A stretch of 64,000 bases of DNA, taken from positions 3,658,001-3,722,000 of the forward strand of contig JBBPUQ010000009.1 in the NCBI GenBank assembly GCA_038501195.1, read 5' to 3'. This DNA is from Nemania diffusa. Taxonomy: Eukaryota > Ascomycota > Sordariomycetes > Xylariales > Xylariaceae. Below, piece after piece: positions 45,148-55,117 of this stretch. The first letter of the stretch is position 1, and each line of letters starts with the position of its first letter. Both the position numbers and the translations under genes were made by a program. The notes beneath the pieces were generated by a model that was given only the letters and a program-made list of their open reading frames with translations, did not search any database and was not told the origin of the DNA.

Positions 45148-46483
45148 CTATAGCTCGTCTTTCATTTTACCAAGCCGTTCGACACCAGCATTGACAGCGT
45201 TGAGATGCTCAAAGAACGGCGCATCTTCTCCAAGACCCCATGCAAACACGCCTCCGAGCTGCTTCTCTTCCACGATCAGCGGGAACTTCTTCGTTATGGC
45301 CTCGGGAGTGTCAAACGTCCACCATAGAGCCTGATCTTCATCCAAGTACCAGTAGCCACCACCCTGCTCGTCGTAGCGTCCCTCGTTCAATGCCTTCCGA
45401 AATGACCCCCGAACGTCTTCGGGAACCTCGTCATGCCACGAGAAGCCTCCCGTCTTCCCCAGGTCAGCGCCCGTCTCCGGATCCTCCATCAAGCCGGTAG
45501 GGCAGCCGATGGGATTCCCCGCGCAGGATTTGCCGTCGATCCGGAAGTACTTGGTGTAGAAAGCGAAGCCGAGGTTGATCTTGTCGGCGGGCGCGCCACT
45601 CGTTATATAAGCGTTCACGGCATCGAGACTGAGCTGGACACCCGTGTGGTGCTTCGTCACGCTATCACGCCTGTTCATCAGATCGTACGTCATGACGTTG
45701 AGGAAGTCGAGCGACTCCATGATCTGCGGGACAGTTTCTGGCGTGAAGGCAAGCATGTCGCGAGGGATGCCGGGCACTGCGGCCGACATGAGTTTGTCTG
45801 GACCAAGCGCGCTGCGGATCTCGGCAAGCAGGAGGGGGTATGCAGTGATTTCCCATGCTTTTGCCTCGTTCGGTACTTGCTTGTAGTCTTCACCATTGCC
45901 TCTAGGCTAGGTTAGTCTGGGGGAGCACGACGTCTTTTGTCTGAGCATAACAGATGACTTACCCTGGATACTCCCAGTCAATATCAACACCTATTCACAT
46001 TAGCAGTTGTTTTGTTCAGATAAATTTGGCTAACTAACCATCGGCGCCTGTATCTTGGACCATGTCGGCCACATTGCGAGCAAAGGTGGTGCGACTCCGT
46101 TCCGTGCGGGCTGCCGTGTCGAAGCCGCTGGTATCACCCCAACCGCCGATGGCTACCATGATCTTCGTCCCAGGCTCAAACCAGGAGCGGGCTTCCTCAA
46201 CGGACATGAAGATGGGCCATGAAGAACTGCGCTCCTCCCTATTGAAGGTGTCTGAGTTCATGAAAGCCAGAGCGACATGCGTGATGGGTGCTCTAAGGGA
46301 AACATGGCCTGGGACGACGGGGTGTTGCCTTTGACTCGGTATTAATGAATGAATCAGAGTCTAGCGACAGTGAGAATGATCATACCCAGTAAGATACATG
46401 ACATTTCGCAGGGTCGTTGCTGAAGCGGCCGCCATGGCGAACAGCAGTACTAAGACGAACCGTTGCCAACAAACCACGATCAT
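45148..46483 (-). CDS. GH18 chitinase with C-terminal KDEL, 389 aa
   Basis: Exons on the minus strand: 46483-46386, 46328-46039, 45990-45963 and 45901-45148 (390 codons; phases agree). A hydrophobic N-terminus (MIVVCWQRFVLVLLFAMAAASA) is a likely signal peptide. NVMYLTGQHPVVPG opens the barrel; KIMVAIGGWGD is the substrate-binding strand; the active site DGVDIDWEYPG carries the DxxDxDxE motif with catalytic Glu and is split across the 28-nt third exon. MTYDLMNRRD and GVFAWGLGED complete the fold. The chain ends KMKDEL, an ER-retention-type tetrapeptide, unusual for an enzyme of extracellular or wall chitin. No chitin-binding module is present. The substrate may be chitin or another N-acetylglucosamine-containing glycan. 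Confidence 0.92.
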
Positions 46484-46937
46484 CTTGAAGTTTACTAGTA
46501 GTATGCCCAGTTCTTGCTCAGCCAGTATTGTTCTTGGAGGTCTGGTCTACTACTGTGGCATTCTACCTTTTATTCACGAGATTATTTCATCTCTTTCCAT
46601 TTATCGGGGAGAAAACAAACAACAAACAACAAACAAGCTCCAATGAGTTATAGGTAGGTTAGGATGTAGGTAGGTACCGAATGTATAAGTGGTAAGTGAT
46701 GGCAACTGCACTGTACATCTACACATCTCTACTCGTTGTTTATGTAGATAGAGGGTCACTTATGCAGGTATACAATAGTGGGGTAAAGTCGTGATTGGAG
46801 CATATACTGGCTCGCAACTTAGAGAAAGACTCGCTTTTACATAAGCTCAGACATTAAAGCTTCTGAAATAAGCTCACGCAGTTCCGTTTCTAGTGATGTG
46901 AAAAGCTCGACCTTTTGGTGCCCCGTAACCTGTCAAG
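46484..46937. promoter_or_regulatory. Divergent promoter, chitinase and metallophosphoesterase
   Basis: 454 bp between divergent starts. Contains an AACAAACAACAAAC repeat near 46614-46635 and GTAGGTAGGTACC motifs near 46663-46679. No gene. Confidence 0.5.
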
Positions 46938-47747
46938 ATGGTGATAAAACTACAGATCGTGTCAGATCTCCATCTAGAGGCTCCGAAGGCATACGACATC
47001 TTCGAAATAACACCTAAGGCGCCACACCTGGCCTTGCTAGGTGACATCGGCTACATCTCCCACAAACAAGAGTACTTCGACTTTCTGCGCCGGCACCTAC
47101 TAAAATTCCAGACAGTCTTTCTGGTCCTGGGAAATCATGAAACGTGGCATGCATCGTGGGATGCCACCAAGCGAGCAATCCGCGAGTTTGAGCGTGAAAC
47201 CTCACAGGAACGGCAATCCACAGCTGGTCTTGGCGAGTTCATCTTGCTCGACCGTAATATCTATCACCTCCGAGGATCAACAAAGGACGAGAGCGTCGCT
47301 ATTCTTGGGTGCACGCTCTTTTCCAGTGTGCCTGCCCAGGCAACAACAGCCGTTAGCTTCGGCATCAACGACTTCTACAATACCGACGACTGGACCGTGG
47401 AGAAACACAACGCTCAATTTGAGGGCGACATACAATGGCTTAATGAAAAAGTCTCATCACTTCGCGGAGCTAAGATCGTCGTGTTAACGCATTACTGCCC
47501 GACTCTAGACGGGCGCACGTGTGATCCGAGGCATGAGAACAGCCAGATTCAGTCCGGCTTTGCCACCGATCTCAGTAGCCACCTGGTATGGCGCAGCGAC
47601 GATGTCAAGCTGTGGGCTTTTGGCCATACACATTATAATTGTGACTATATTGATGAAGAGACTGGGAAACGTGTTATCGCTAACCAGCGGGGATACTACT
47701 TTGGCCAATCTGTAGCTTTCGACGACGGTAAAGTCATTGAGCTTTGA
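46938..47747 (+). CDS. Calcineurin-like metallophosphoesterase, 269 aa
   Basis: A single intronless frame. All five metal-binding blocks of the superfamily are visible in order: SDLHLE (about 9-14), GDIG (35-38), GNHE (66-69), THYCPT (about 183) and GHTHYN (about 232). There is no signal peptide or membrane segment, so it is probably cytosolic. The compact length and the HLALLGDIGY context match the Ser/Thr phosphatase-superfamily proteins that are widespread in filamentous fungi and lack an assigned substrate. It is divergent from the chitinase. Confidence 0.9.
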   Translation: MVIKLQIVSDLHLEAPKAYDIFEITPKAPHLALLGDIGYISHKQEYFDFLRRHLLKFQTVFLVLGNHETWHASWDATKRAIREFERETSQERQSTAGLGEFILLDRNIYHLRGSTKDESVAILGCTLFSSVPAQATTAVSFGINDFYNTDDWTVEKHNAQFEGDIQWLNEKVSSLRGAKIVVLTHYCPTLDGRTCDPRHENSQIQSGFATDLSSHLVWRSDDVKLWAFGHTHYNCDYIDEETGKRVIANQRGYYFGQSVAFDDGKVIEL

Positions 47748-47972
47748 ATGACATTTATTCGATGGCCACCTACAAGATCAGTTACTTCCCAAAATATGCC
47801 GCGTTAGAGAGTGAACTGGCTTTGCTCGTATTCTCTTGATCAAGTCTCCATATAGTCTTACTAACACAATCAGTAGAGAAATTATACACTGTCCGACATT
47901 CCCCAACCCACACATGCTCGGTTCCAATGGTAAACTCTTCATTGCCAGACAGAGGAACGCTGTCAACAAGAG

Positions 47973-48554
47973 TCAATGTTCGCGAGAGGCTTGAGAATTT
48001 AGTAGTATTCGCGAGAGCGACTGGGGGCCTGCTCGCGAAGAGGTTCCTCGTGCGTCGTTGCCCCCATGAGTCGCCGATCCGGAGCCCGAAGCAGTAGCTC
48101 TCGGGGATGGACTAGGAGATTTGGGGATCCCAAGTTTGAGCCGCCACCATGATTCGCTTCTGCCGCTCAATAAGATGATATCAGGGAGGCCTTGTTTCAC
48201 TACATCAATTCTGGCCGTCGGGATTTGCAAAGATTGAATTGAGTTGGTTATTACTTTTAAAAGCAACTTTGCTTCGTGTGCACTGCAGGAGAATATCTTT
48301 GACAACACCAAATCCTCAGCGGAGATCATAGGAACAGTCCCAGCTTGTACGTCCTGAATGCCGTTAACAGGGTACTTTGGGTAAGTTGTCGGGGCAAGAC
48401 GCACTTGTCACTGAGCTATAAAATCAATTTGTATCATCTGGTCCGCCGGCGCGTGGTAGAAAAACTACTGCGCCTGCTCTACAAATGGGCTGTTATCCAG
48501 CGCAAGGAGAGCCGGCTTAATACTCTTCGGTCCGTCAAGAGTGATGCTTTTTTG
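47973..48554 (-). pseudogene. Decayed gene with in-frame TGA and TAG
   Basis: One minus-strand frame continues from 48554 to the stop at 47973 with TAG at 48467-48465 and TGA at 48410-48408. Flanking text is protein-like: LDGPKSIKPALLALDNSPFV before the first stop, FFYHAPADQMIQIDFIAQ between them, and YPVNGIQDVQAGTVPMISAE with DLVLSKIFSC after. Both stops fit transitions (CAG to TAG, TGG or CGA to TGA) such as RIP or ordinary decay would leave. The pattern reminds me of an uncharacterised fungal family with a nucleotidyltransferase-like flavour; that is weak inference. The low-complexity 3' end may be unrelated sequence. Confidence 0.5.
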
Positions 48555-48590
48555 TTAGACTATTCCAGTTTCTGGAGCACAAGACCCTAA

Positions 48591-48936
48591 TTAGCCGCGC
48601 GCTTGGTGTGAGTCTAGCGTATAATGCGTTCTAGCAACTTGAATCATCTTCATGAATCACATGAGTACCTAGGTACGTATATATGAACATAGCCTTATGT
48701 AGTCGGCGCGCGTCAGCCACGTATTTGACTGTTGGCGATATACTTTGCCTCGGTACGCGTGGAAGTCAGACCCATCCTTCTTGGGTGCCCTCCCGTTTGC
48801 CTCTCTGCAGCACGCTGCATCACATATCACTTAACTATTTATATCGATTCCAAAAGGTGCTTTCAGGGATGAAAGTCCTTTCTCTTTTCATATTCCTTAT
48901 CTCTGAGCCGAGTCGAGTCGATTCTCAGGGAGCACG
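48591..48936. other. Intergenic region
   Basis: Promoter side of the next gene. One CCTAGGTACG motif near 48667; nothing else seen. Confidence 0.4.
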
Positions 48937-49753
48937 ATGACTCTGTCAGTGCCGGAAATGGCAAGCCAGGACGGGGTTAAGTTTATATCTGGGCTCCTCG
49001 CAGACAATGGGGTCCCCTCAGTACTTTGGGGTGAATTCCTCCTTAACGTCTACGGCGTTCCTTCCATCCTCAACGTAAGCAACTATGTACTGTATTCTTT
49101 GCGTGTTCAGTATCTAATGGGCACATCAGGGTGTCGATTTCGTGATACCTGACGACAAAATACCAGTTGCCGTTGCGACCCTCGAGCGTTCCTTTCTTCG
49201 CCCATGTCCAGATCCCGTTGCTTGCGTTGTGTCTAGGGACTCGAGCCCGCTTCCAGGTCCCGTCTTTCATATGCACGTACCAGGTGCCGAGCTTGATGTG
49301 TCGCTGAGGGCGCATTCGGAAACTCTTTGGAATATACCACCGCCAAGCATCGCCTTGTTCCAAGGGGGAATGAAGGCTGAGCCCAGTCCCTATTACCTTG
49401 GTGCCTCATCCCCAGAACTTCCACCTCACCGTCTCTGGCGCGGCCACGGCGCATTCTCGTCAGAAGGACCTCTTGTGCTTGTTCCACGAGCCCATATATT
49501 GCTCGAGGCGTATATACGATTGGGAAGTGCTTTTCGAGAACGCTACTGGCCTTACTTTTCCCATATGGTTACCTACATGTCAGAGTACGTTAACGCGGAC
49601 GGCTTGATTGACATCAATCTTCTCTCTACACCTTGTCGGACGTTTTGGGACGATCGCAAGCAAAGGCGATTCCCCATGGTGCAGCTCGTAGATAATCTCC
49701 AACGCGATTTAGGTAATGAGATGGTCAAAGCCTCCGACTCCACATTAGAGTAG
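48937..49753 (+). CDS. Fungal hypothetical protein, possible nucleotidyltransferase-like fold, 253 aa
   Basis: Exons 48937-49074 and 49130-49753, phase 0 (donor GTAAGC, acceptor ATCAG). The start MTLSVPEMASQDGVKFISGL leads to LADNGVPSVLWGEFLLNVYG, then DFVIPDDKIPVAVATLE across the junction. The pattern of a helix, a Gly-Glu motif and a DFVIPDD strand resembles fungal proteins that I associate loosely with a nucleotidyltransferase fold, but the catalytic GSxxxGxxxxxSDxD motif is not evident. The second half (HILLEAYIRLGSAFRERYWPYF) is helical. No signal peptide. It stands next to a decayed gene of perhaps related type on the other strand. Confidence 0.68.
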
Positions 49754-50435
49754 ATGTTTCTCGTACGAAGAAGAGGGAATCCCATATCGAGGGAGACATG
49801 AAAGGCGTGTTCTAAGATGCCTAACATGTATCGGTCGGCGCCGTTTTTTGGCTATTTGGTAGCTTGCTGTTGCTGACGTACTTCACAACAGAGCGTCGTT
49901 CCTCTCAATTATCTTAATAACCTTTATTTAAATGAATTCAAAATCGTGAATTGTTGCTAGTCGATTCTTTTCCCTTTGAAGTTTTAAACTTCGCACTTAG
50001 ACTTGAGTTGTTGTGTCGTTCTGCTAACGTATAGTAGAAAGACAAGAATTCAGTACAAAGCAGACAATCCAGGAATATGAGCAAATCCCAGCCAAGCAAA
50101 TGATGGCGGGGCGTGACATGTAGACTGGCTTGACGTCCTGCAGACAGGCGCTATGTGGGGGACCTACAGCGCAGCTAGGCCTACCTAGGTACCTAATAGG
50201 TACCTACCTACCTACTATACCTAAACTTGGCGGTTAAAAAAATTCGAGAAGGCTGCAATGTTGGACCAAGCCTCATAGTCAACATCGAACTTCAAGTTTC
50301 CTCCTCCCCCAATTGAACCTTTAAATTATTTGAATTATGCTGCTGTAGTTGCTGCAATCTCTACAAGGCAATTGGTATTTGATTTTGCCTATTCGCCCTC
50401 TTAGCTCTTAGTTAATCCCTATCATCATCATCATC
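49754..50435. other. Intergenic region with palindromic TAGGTACCTA cluster
   Basis: A dense run of CCTAGGTACCTAATAGGTACC and CTACCTAC words lies at about 50180-50220. An ATCATC repeat directly precedes the JIP5 start. No gene. Confidence 0.5.
50180..50222. repeat. Cluster of TAGGTACCTA palindromes
   Basis: Densest of many occurrences of the 10-bp palindrome TAGGTACCTA and variants in intergenic DNA (others near 12426-12530, 15185, 34057, 35028 and 63978). None was seen inside coding exons. Confidence 0.6.
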
Positions 50436-51836
50436 ATGTTCGAGAATCTATGTACGCTGCCGTTGAGCGCAGAGCTCTTCACACAAGCTCTTCACCCCAC
50501 AGAACCTCTCCTAGGCGTCGGGCTCGCAACCGGCCACGTCCAATGCTTCCGCCTCCCGACCACAGAGAGATCGACCGAAGAGGACGCCGATGTCAGCGTG
50601 CTGTCTGACGGAAAGAGCACCATCGACACGACCTGGCGAACCCGCAGACACAAGGGCAGCTGTCGCTCTCTCGTCTTTAGTCACGACGGCTCTTGTAAGT
50701 TGTCTCCTACATACCTACCTGCTTGTCCGAGGGAGGATATAACGAGGCTGATGTAATCCTCGACCTTGACAGCTCTCTACTCGGCCGGTATCGACTCTCT
50801 CATCAAGCATTTCTCTCCCGTCACCGGTCAAGTTATCTCCAAGATAGCAATACCGACTGCGAAATCCGTCCCCGACGCTCCAACTCTTCTCTCCGCCCTG
50901 TCTCCCCAGACTCTCCTACTTGCGTGCGACTCGGGAGTTCTTCATCTTCTCGATCTAAGAGACAGTGCTCTCGCTGCTTCGAAGCCGCAGCAAAGCCATT
51001 TCCCCCACGACGACTTCGTATCTAGCCTTACTCCTCTCCCTGCTTCGGCAGAGAGCACTAGCGGGTTCAGCAAGCAGTGGATTTCTACCGGTGGAACAAC
51101 CCTAGCCGTCACCGATCTCCGCCGTGGAGTGCTTGTGCGCAGTGAGGACCAAGAGGACGAGTTACTATGTTCGACCTTTATTGCCGGCATGGGCCCCAAG
51201 AAAAATAGGGACAACGGGATCGTGGCGGTGGGCACTGGGTCGGGCGTGTTGACGTTATGGGACAAGGGAGCCTGGGACGATCAATTCGATCGAGTTATCG
51301 TCGACGCAGGAAGGGGCGGCGGTGAGAGTCTGGACTGCATTGTCCAAATCCCTGAGGATCTCACTCGGGATAAAAAGGTGGCCATTGGTCTGGGCGACGG
51401 AAGTCTGCGTATCGTTAACTTGACTAAGCGAGAAGTAGAGGTATCGTTGCGGCATGATGATCTTGAGGCTATAGTGGGACTTGGATTTGACTGTCAAGGC
51501 CGAATGATCAGCGGCGGAGGTCAGACGGTTAAAGTCTGGGAGGAATCGGGAGCTCCTAGATCGAACAACGACGATGAGGACGACGATGACAGTGACGAAG
51601 AAAGTGACGATGAAGATGATGATGAAGATGATGATATTATCTCAGCTGCTTCAGGAGATGCGATGCCCAAAAATGGCAATGCTAAGCGCCAAGCAGATAA
51701 GGACTCGGATTCTGAAGATTCGGATAGTGATGATGGCCAAAAACGAAAGAAGAAGAGAAAGAAGGGTAAGGGCGGCAAGGTTGATCTCGGTCCACTCGGC
51801 GCTCACGGCATTCTAAAATTTAAAGGCTTGGATTAG
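50436..51836 (+). CDS. JIP5: WD40 repeat protein Jip5 (ribosome biogenesis), 440 aa
   Basis: Exons 50436-50694 and 50773-51836, phase 1 (donor GTAAGT, acceptor TGACAG). It begins [21 protein letters not shown] and contains degenerate WD repeats: [70 protein letters not shown] and [15 protein letters not shown]. An acidic Asp/Glu run (about 370-395) and a basic Lys/Arg run ([12 protein letters not shown]) precede the conserved end [10 protein letters not shown]. This is the layout of yeast Jip5/human WDR55, a nucleolar protein needed for large-subunit rRNA maturation. Confidence 0.93.
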
Positions 51837-52581
51837 ATCAAAACGATAGCACAGGGGCTATATTTCTTCTCTCTTCATGATACCCGGCTTACTAGTTAGC
51901 TACGCAACATCAAAAAAATATGGTATATTAGGTTATCAATCAGCCAAAGTAACCAACTGACATCCTCCAACGCCATGAAACAAAGGGAGACGATGAATCA
52001 GCCTCTCTTAACTAGGAATCAGTCCTGTATAGAACAGATAGCACATGACGTGGTTGGAGGGATTTCGAGAAGTATCTCAAAGCTTAAATACTCGAGACAG
52101 TCAAAGCATACTTCAAGTTATCATATACTAACATTACGAACAATCGAGACAGTTGGACAAAATATCTATATGATTTGAAAGCTTGATAAACCGCCGGTTT
52201 CGCTGCGCTGCCACGACACTTATCAAGTGGGCTCTCTATCTACTTACATATCTAACCCGCTTAAACATAAACGATTATAGTGGACAGGATGGGGGTATTC
52301 GGTTTGCAACGGGCTATAGACGGAACTGATAGCGGAAACATATATACACCACATCTAAATGGAGTTCGAGTTGCTATTTCACTTCTTGCATTTACATTAT
52401 CTTCAGTTCCTTTATATTGCTTCAGTTCTAGTTTCCATCGCAACGCAGGGTCTTTAAGTGCATCATACACAACGGAGTTTTCAGTATAAGGTGGCTATCA
52501 ACTGTCAGCTCCTGATACATAACCTTCTATCGAAAGTGAAATCACAGTCCCCTCTATGAGGAATAGCTATAAAAGGACGAC
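51837..52581. promoter_or_regulatory. Intergenic region upstream of qutG
   Basis: No QUTA-type palindrome was found here by eye. A minus-strand frame at about 52261-52500 has protein-like composition (DALKDPALRWKLELKQYKG) but lacks a start codon and family. Confidence 0.4.
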
Positions 52582-53848
52582 ATGAGCGAGATATCAGAGC
52601 AGGAACTCGGCGAAATATATGCCTTTGCCGTTCAACTTAGCAAGGATGCTGGACGACTATTGATGGACTTTGCCAAGGCGAGATGGGAGAGCAGCGGCAG
52701 TGAGGAGCAGCTATTTTTGGAGAAGGATAACGCTGTCGATATTGTGACGAAAGCAGATGAAGGTATGTTTATGCTACTGAAATTCTCTAGATTTGGATTG
52801 CTAATGAGGGTTGCGATGGAAAGATGTGGAGGCCTTTATTAAGACCTCTATTGAGAAGAAATTCCCCTCGCACGCGTACGGCTTTTTGGATTTTATAGGC
52901 ATCCAACAGAACATCTATTTATAAACAATGTACTGATACATGCCTTAGATTCATAGGAGAAGAGACTTATTCCAAAGGAGCGTCACGCGACTACCTAATC
53001 GGCGACGAGCCGACGTGGTGTGTCGATCCTCTCGACGGCACGGTCAACTACACACATCTGTTCCCCATGTTCTGCGTCTCCATCGCATTCATCGTGGGTG
53101 GGAAAGCGGTCATTGGGGCCATATATGCGCCGTTTACGAACCAGCTATTCTCGGCGTGTAAAGGTAAGGGGGCGTGGCTCAACGAGACGCAGCGGTTGCC
53201 CCTGATACGAAACCCGATCCCGCCCATGCCGGCGCGCGCACCCGGGGGCTGCGTGTTTTCCTGCGAGTGGGGCAAGGATAGGAGGGACATACCGGACGGG
53301 AACATGCACCGGAAGGGCGAGAGTTTCGTCAACATGGCGGCCGAGGTCGGGGGACGCGACGGCAAGGGCGGCATGGTACACGGGGTCAGGAGTCTCGGGA
53401 GCGCTACCCTTGATTTGGCGTATGTGGCCATGGGAGCCTTCGATATCTGGTGGGAAGGTGGGTGTTGGGAATGGTGAGTTCTTGGCCTATGGTAGAACGG
53501 GGAACTTAGACTGACTGACTGACTGACGCCGACTATGTGAAGGGATGTTTCGGCTGGCATCGCCATTCTACTAGAGGCCGGGGGCCTTGTCACTACTGCG
53601 AATCCACCTGATGACTACCAGACAGCCGAAATAACCGATGTGCGGTTAGGCAGTAGACTATATCTGGCTATTAGGTACGTTCGGAAGCTAGAAATAAACC
53701 TCTTACTATATAGTATGAGATGCTGACGCCTAGATGTAGACCTGCAGGGCCTTCGGAGACGGAAACCGGGCGACAGACACAAGAACGAGTCGTTCGTGAG
53801 GTGTGGAAACGAGTACGGGAGTTAGATTACAGTCGTCCAGGTGCTTAA
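52582..53848 (+). CDS. qutG: Inositol monophosphatase-family protein, QutG/QA-X type, 334 aa
   Basis: Exons 52582-52762, 52824-52875, 52949-53473, 53543-53674 and 53734-53848 (335 codons; all phases agree). Metal and catalytic motifs of the inositol monophosphatase family are present: DIVTKADE, FIGEETYS with the conserved Glu pair, WCVDPLDGTVNYTH with the Asp-Pro-Leu-Asp-Gly-Thr core, and WEWDVSAGIAILLEAGG with the distal Asp. It stands at one end of a quinate cluster, where an IMPase-like gene (qutG in Aspergillus, qa-x in Neurospora) is a regular member whose role in quinate use is unsettled. It could instead be a housekeeping IMPase; the location makes the QutG reading likely. Confidence 0.88.
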
Positions 53849-54011
53849 ATTATTCTTTTTTTTATTTCTAATGCAAATGCAAGGAAGCTGGCTATGCACA
53901 ATGGTATGGACCGCTATTATAATCAGGTATAAACTAGATTCTCTATATCTCTTTACATATGAATAACGCCGATTAAATGCTTTCGATCTTTACACATAAC
54001 GACATAAATAA

Positions 54012-55117
54012 TTATAATCTTGCCTGAGTTTCTGAGATTTTGGCGGCGATCACCTTCTTACACTTGGCCACGGGCAAATCTTTGAGCTCTAGATTCGTCC
54101 AAAGTTTAGACTATATACAAATGTCAGCTTATTTGCCGTATTCTTATACCACCGAAAGAAGGAGAGGAATAAAGAAAGGATAAATCAACTCACCTGCTCG
54201 AAGCCCTGCCATATCATAGCCTCAGTCCCCAAGATAACCTGCCACCCCTCCCGCTCAGCGATCGCGCCAAGCTCAGTGTACGGGCTCGGGTTATAGCACA
54301 TCTCCAGCATCGCGCCCTTCCTCTCCTTCCTCAAAAACGTCTCCACCACCTCCCGCGCCGCCCTCTCCTCGGGCGTCTTGGGCGGGAAGTCCGGCACGCA
54401 CGAGACCACGGCCCCCGGCGCCTCGAGCGCAGCCGCCTCCTCGGCGCTCGCGACATGCACCAGCGAGTCCCCGTACCCCCGCGCCCGGCACTCGCGGACC
54501 ACGGCGTCGACCTCGCCGCGGTCGCGGTTCACGACGTAGATGCGCGTCGCGCGCATCCACTTCCACAGCGCGTAGACGGCGCTGCGCGCGGCGCCGCCGC
54601 CGCCGATGACGAGCGCCGGCCGGTCGTGGAAGGCGGCGGCGGGGTTGGGCACGTTCTGGTAGAAGGACTCGCGCACGCCCACCACGTCCGTGTTGGTGCC
54701 GTGGAGGCGCCGCCGGCCGCTGCCGGGAGAGTCCGAGGCCGGGCGGAAGTAGATGGTGTTGCAGGCGCCGACTTCGCGGCACTCCTCGGTCATCTCGTCT
54801 AGGTGCTCCATTATGGCTACCTTGTTGGGCATTGTGACGGACGCGCCTGTTTTTGTTAGTGGGACGGTCTGGGGCTGCGGAATAGATCGAGGGAAGGACA
54901 AACCGAAGCACTTGGGGTCTTGGAGTAGGTTGAGGAAATTCGGTATGTCGTCAGAGTCCAGACGGAATTGCTCCCAACGCCAACTTAGGTCGTTGAATAT
55001 CGCTTGGTGGAACTGTGGCGATAGAGACGCCGCGAGTTTCACGCCGAAGATGTAGCCATGGCGGTCGAGCGCCCCTACTTGGGACGAGTGGTTTGTGTTG
55101 ACAGTGACGGCGTCCAT
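54012..55117 (-). CDS. qutB: Quinate/shikimate 5-dehydrogenase (QutB/QA-3), 321 aa
   Basis: Exons on the minus strand: 55117-54904, 54846-54194 and 54110-54012. The 57-nt intron 54903-54847 is open in frame, but removing it (donor GTTTGT, acceptor AACAG) joins CFG to ASVTMPNKV, the conserved substrate-binding segment, and gives 321 residues, the size I recall for QA-3. The last intron joins GFEQ to SKLWTNLEL. Other landmarks are [25 protein letters not shown] and the NAD-binding [14 protein letters not shown], followed by VNRD. The enzyme oxidises quinate to 3-dehydroquinate (and shikimate to 3-dehydroshikimate) with NAD. It shares a divergent promoter with the permease. Confidence 0.93.

Noticed and set aside
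51574..51816. Met/Lys-rich frame and antisense poly-Ser frame in the JIP5 acidic region
   Set aside because: Both are shadows of the Asp/Glu repeat of JIP5.
54291..54911. Alternative frame of about 200 codons inside qutB
   Set aside because: Arg/Gly-rich shadow of the dehydrogenase frame.
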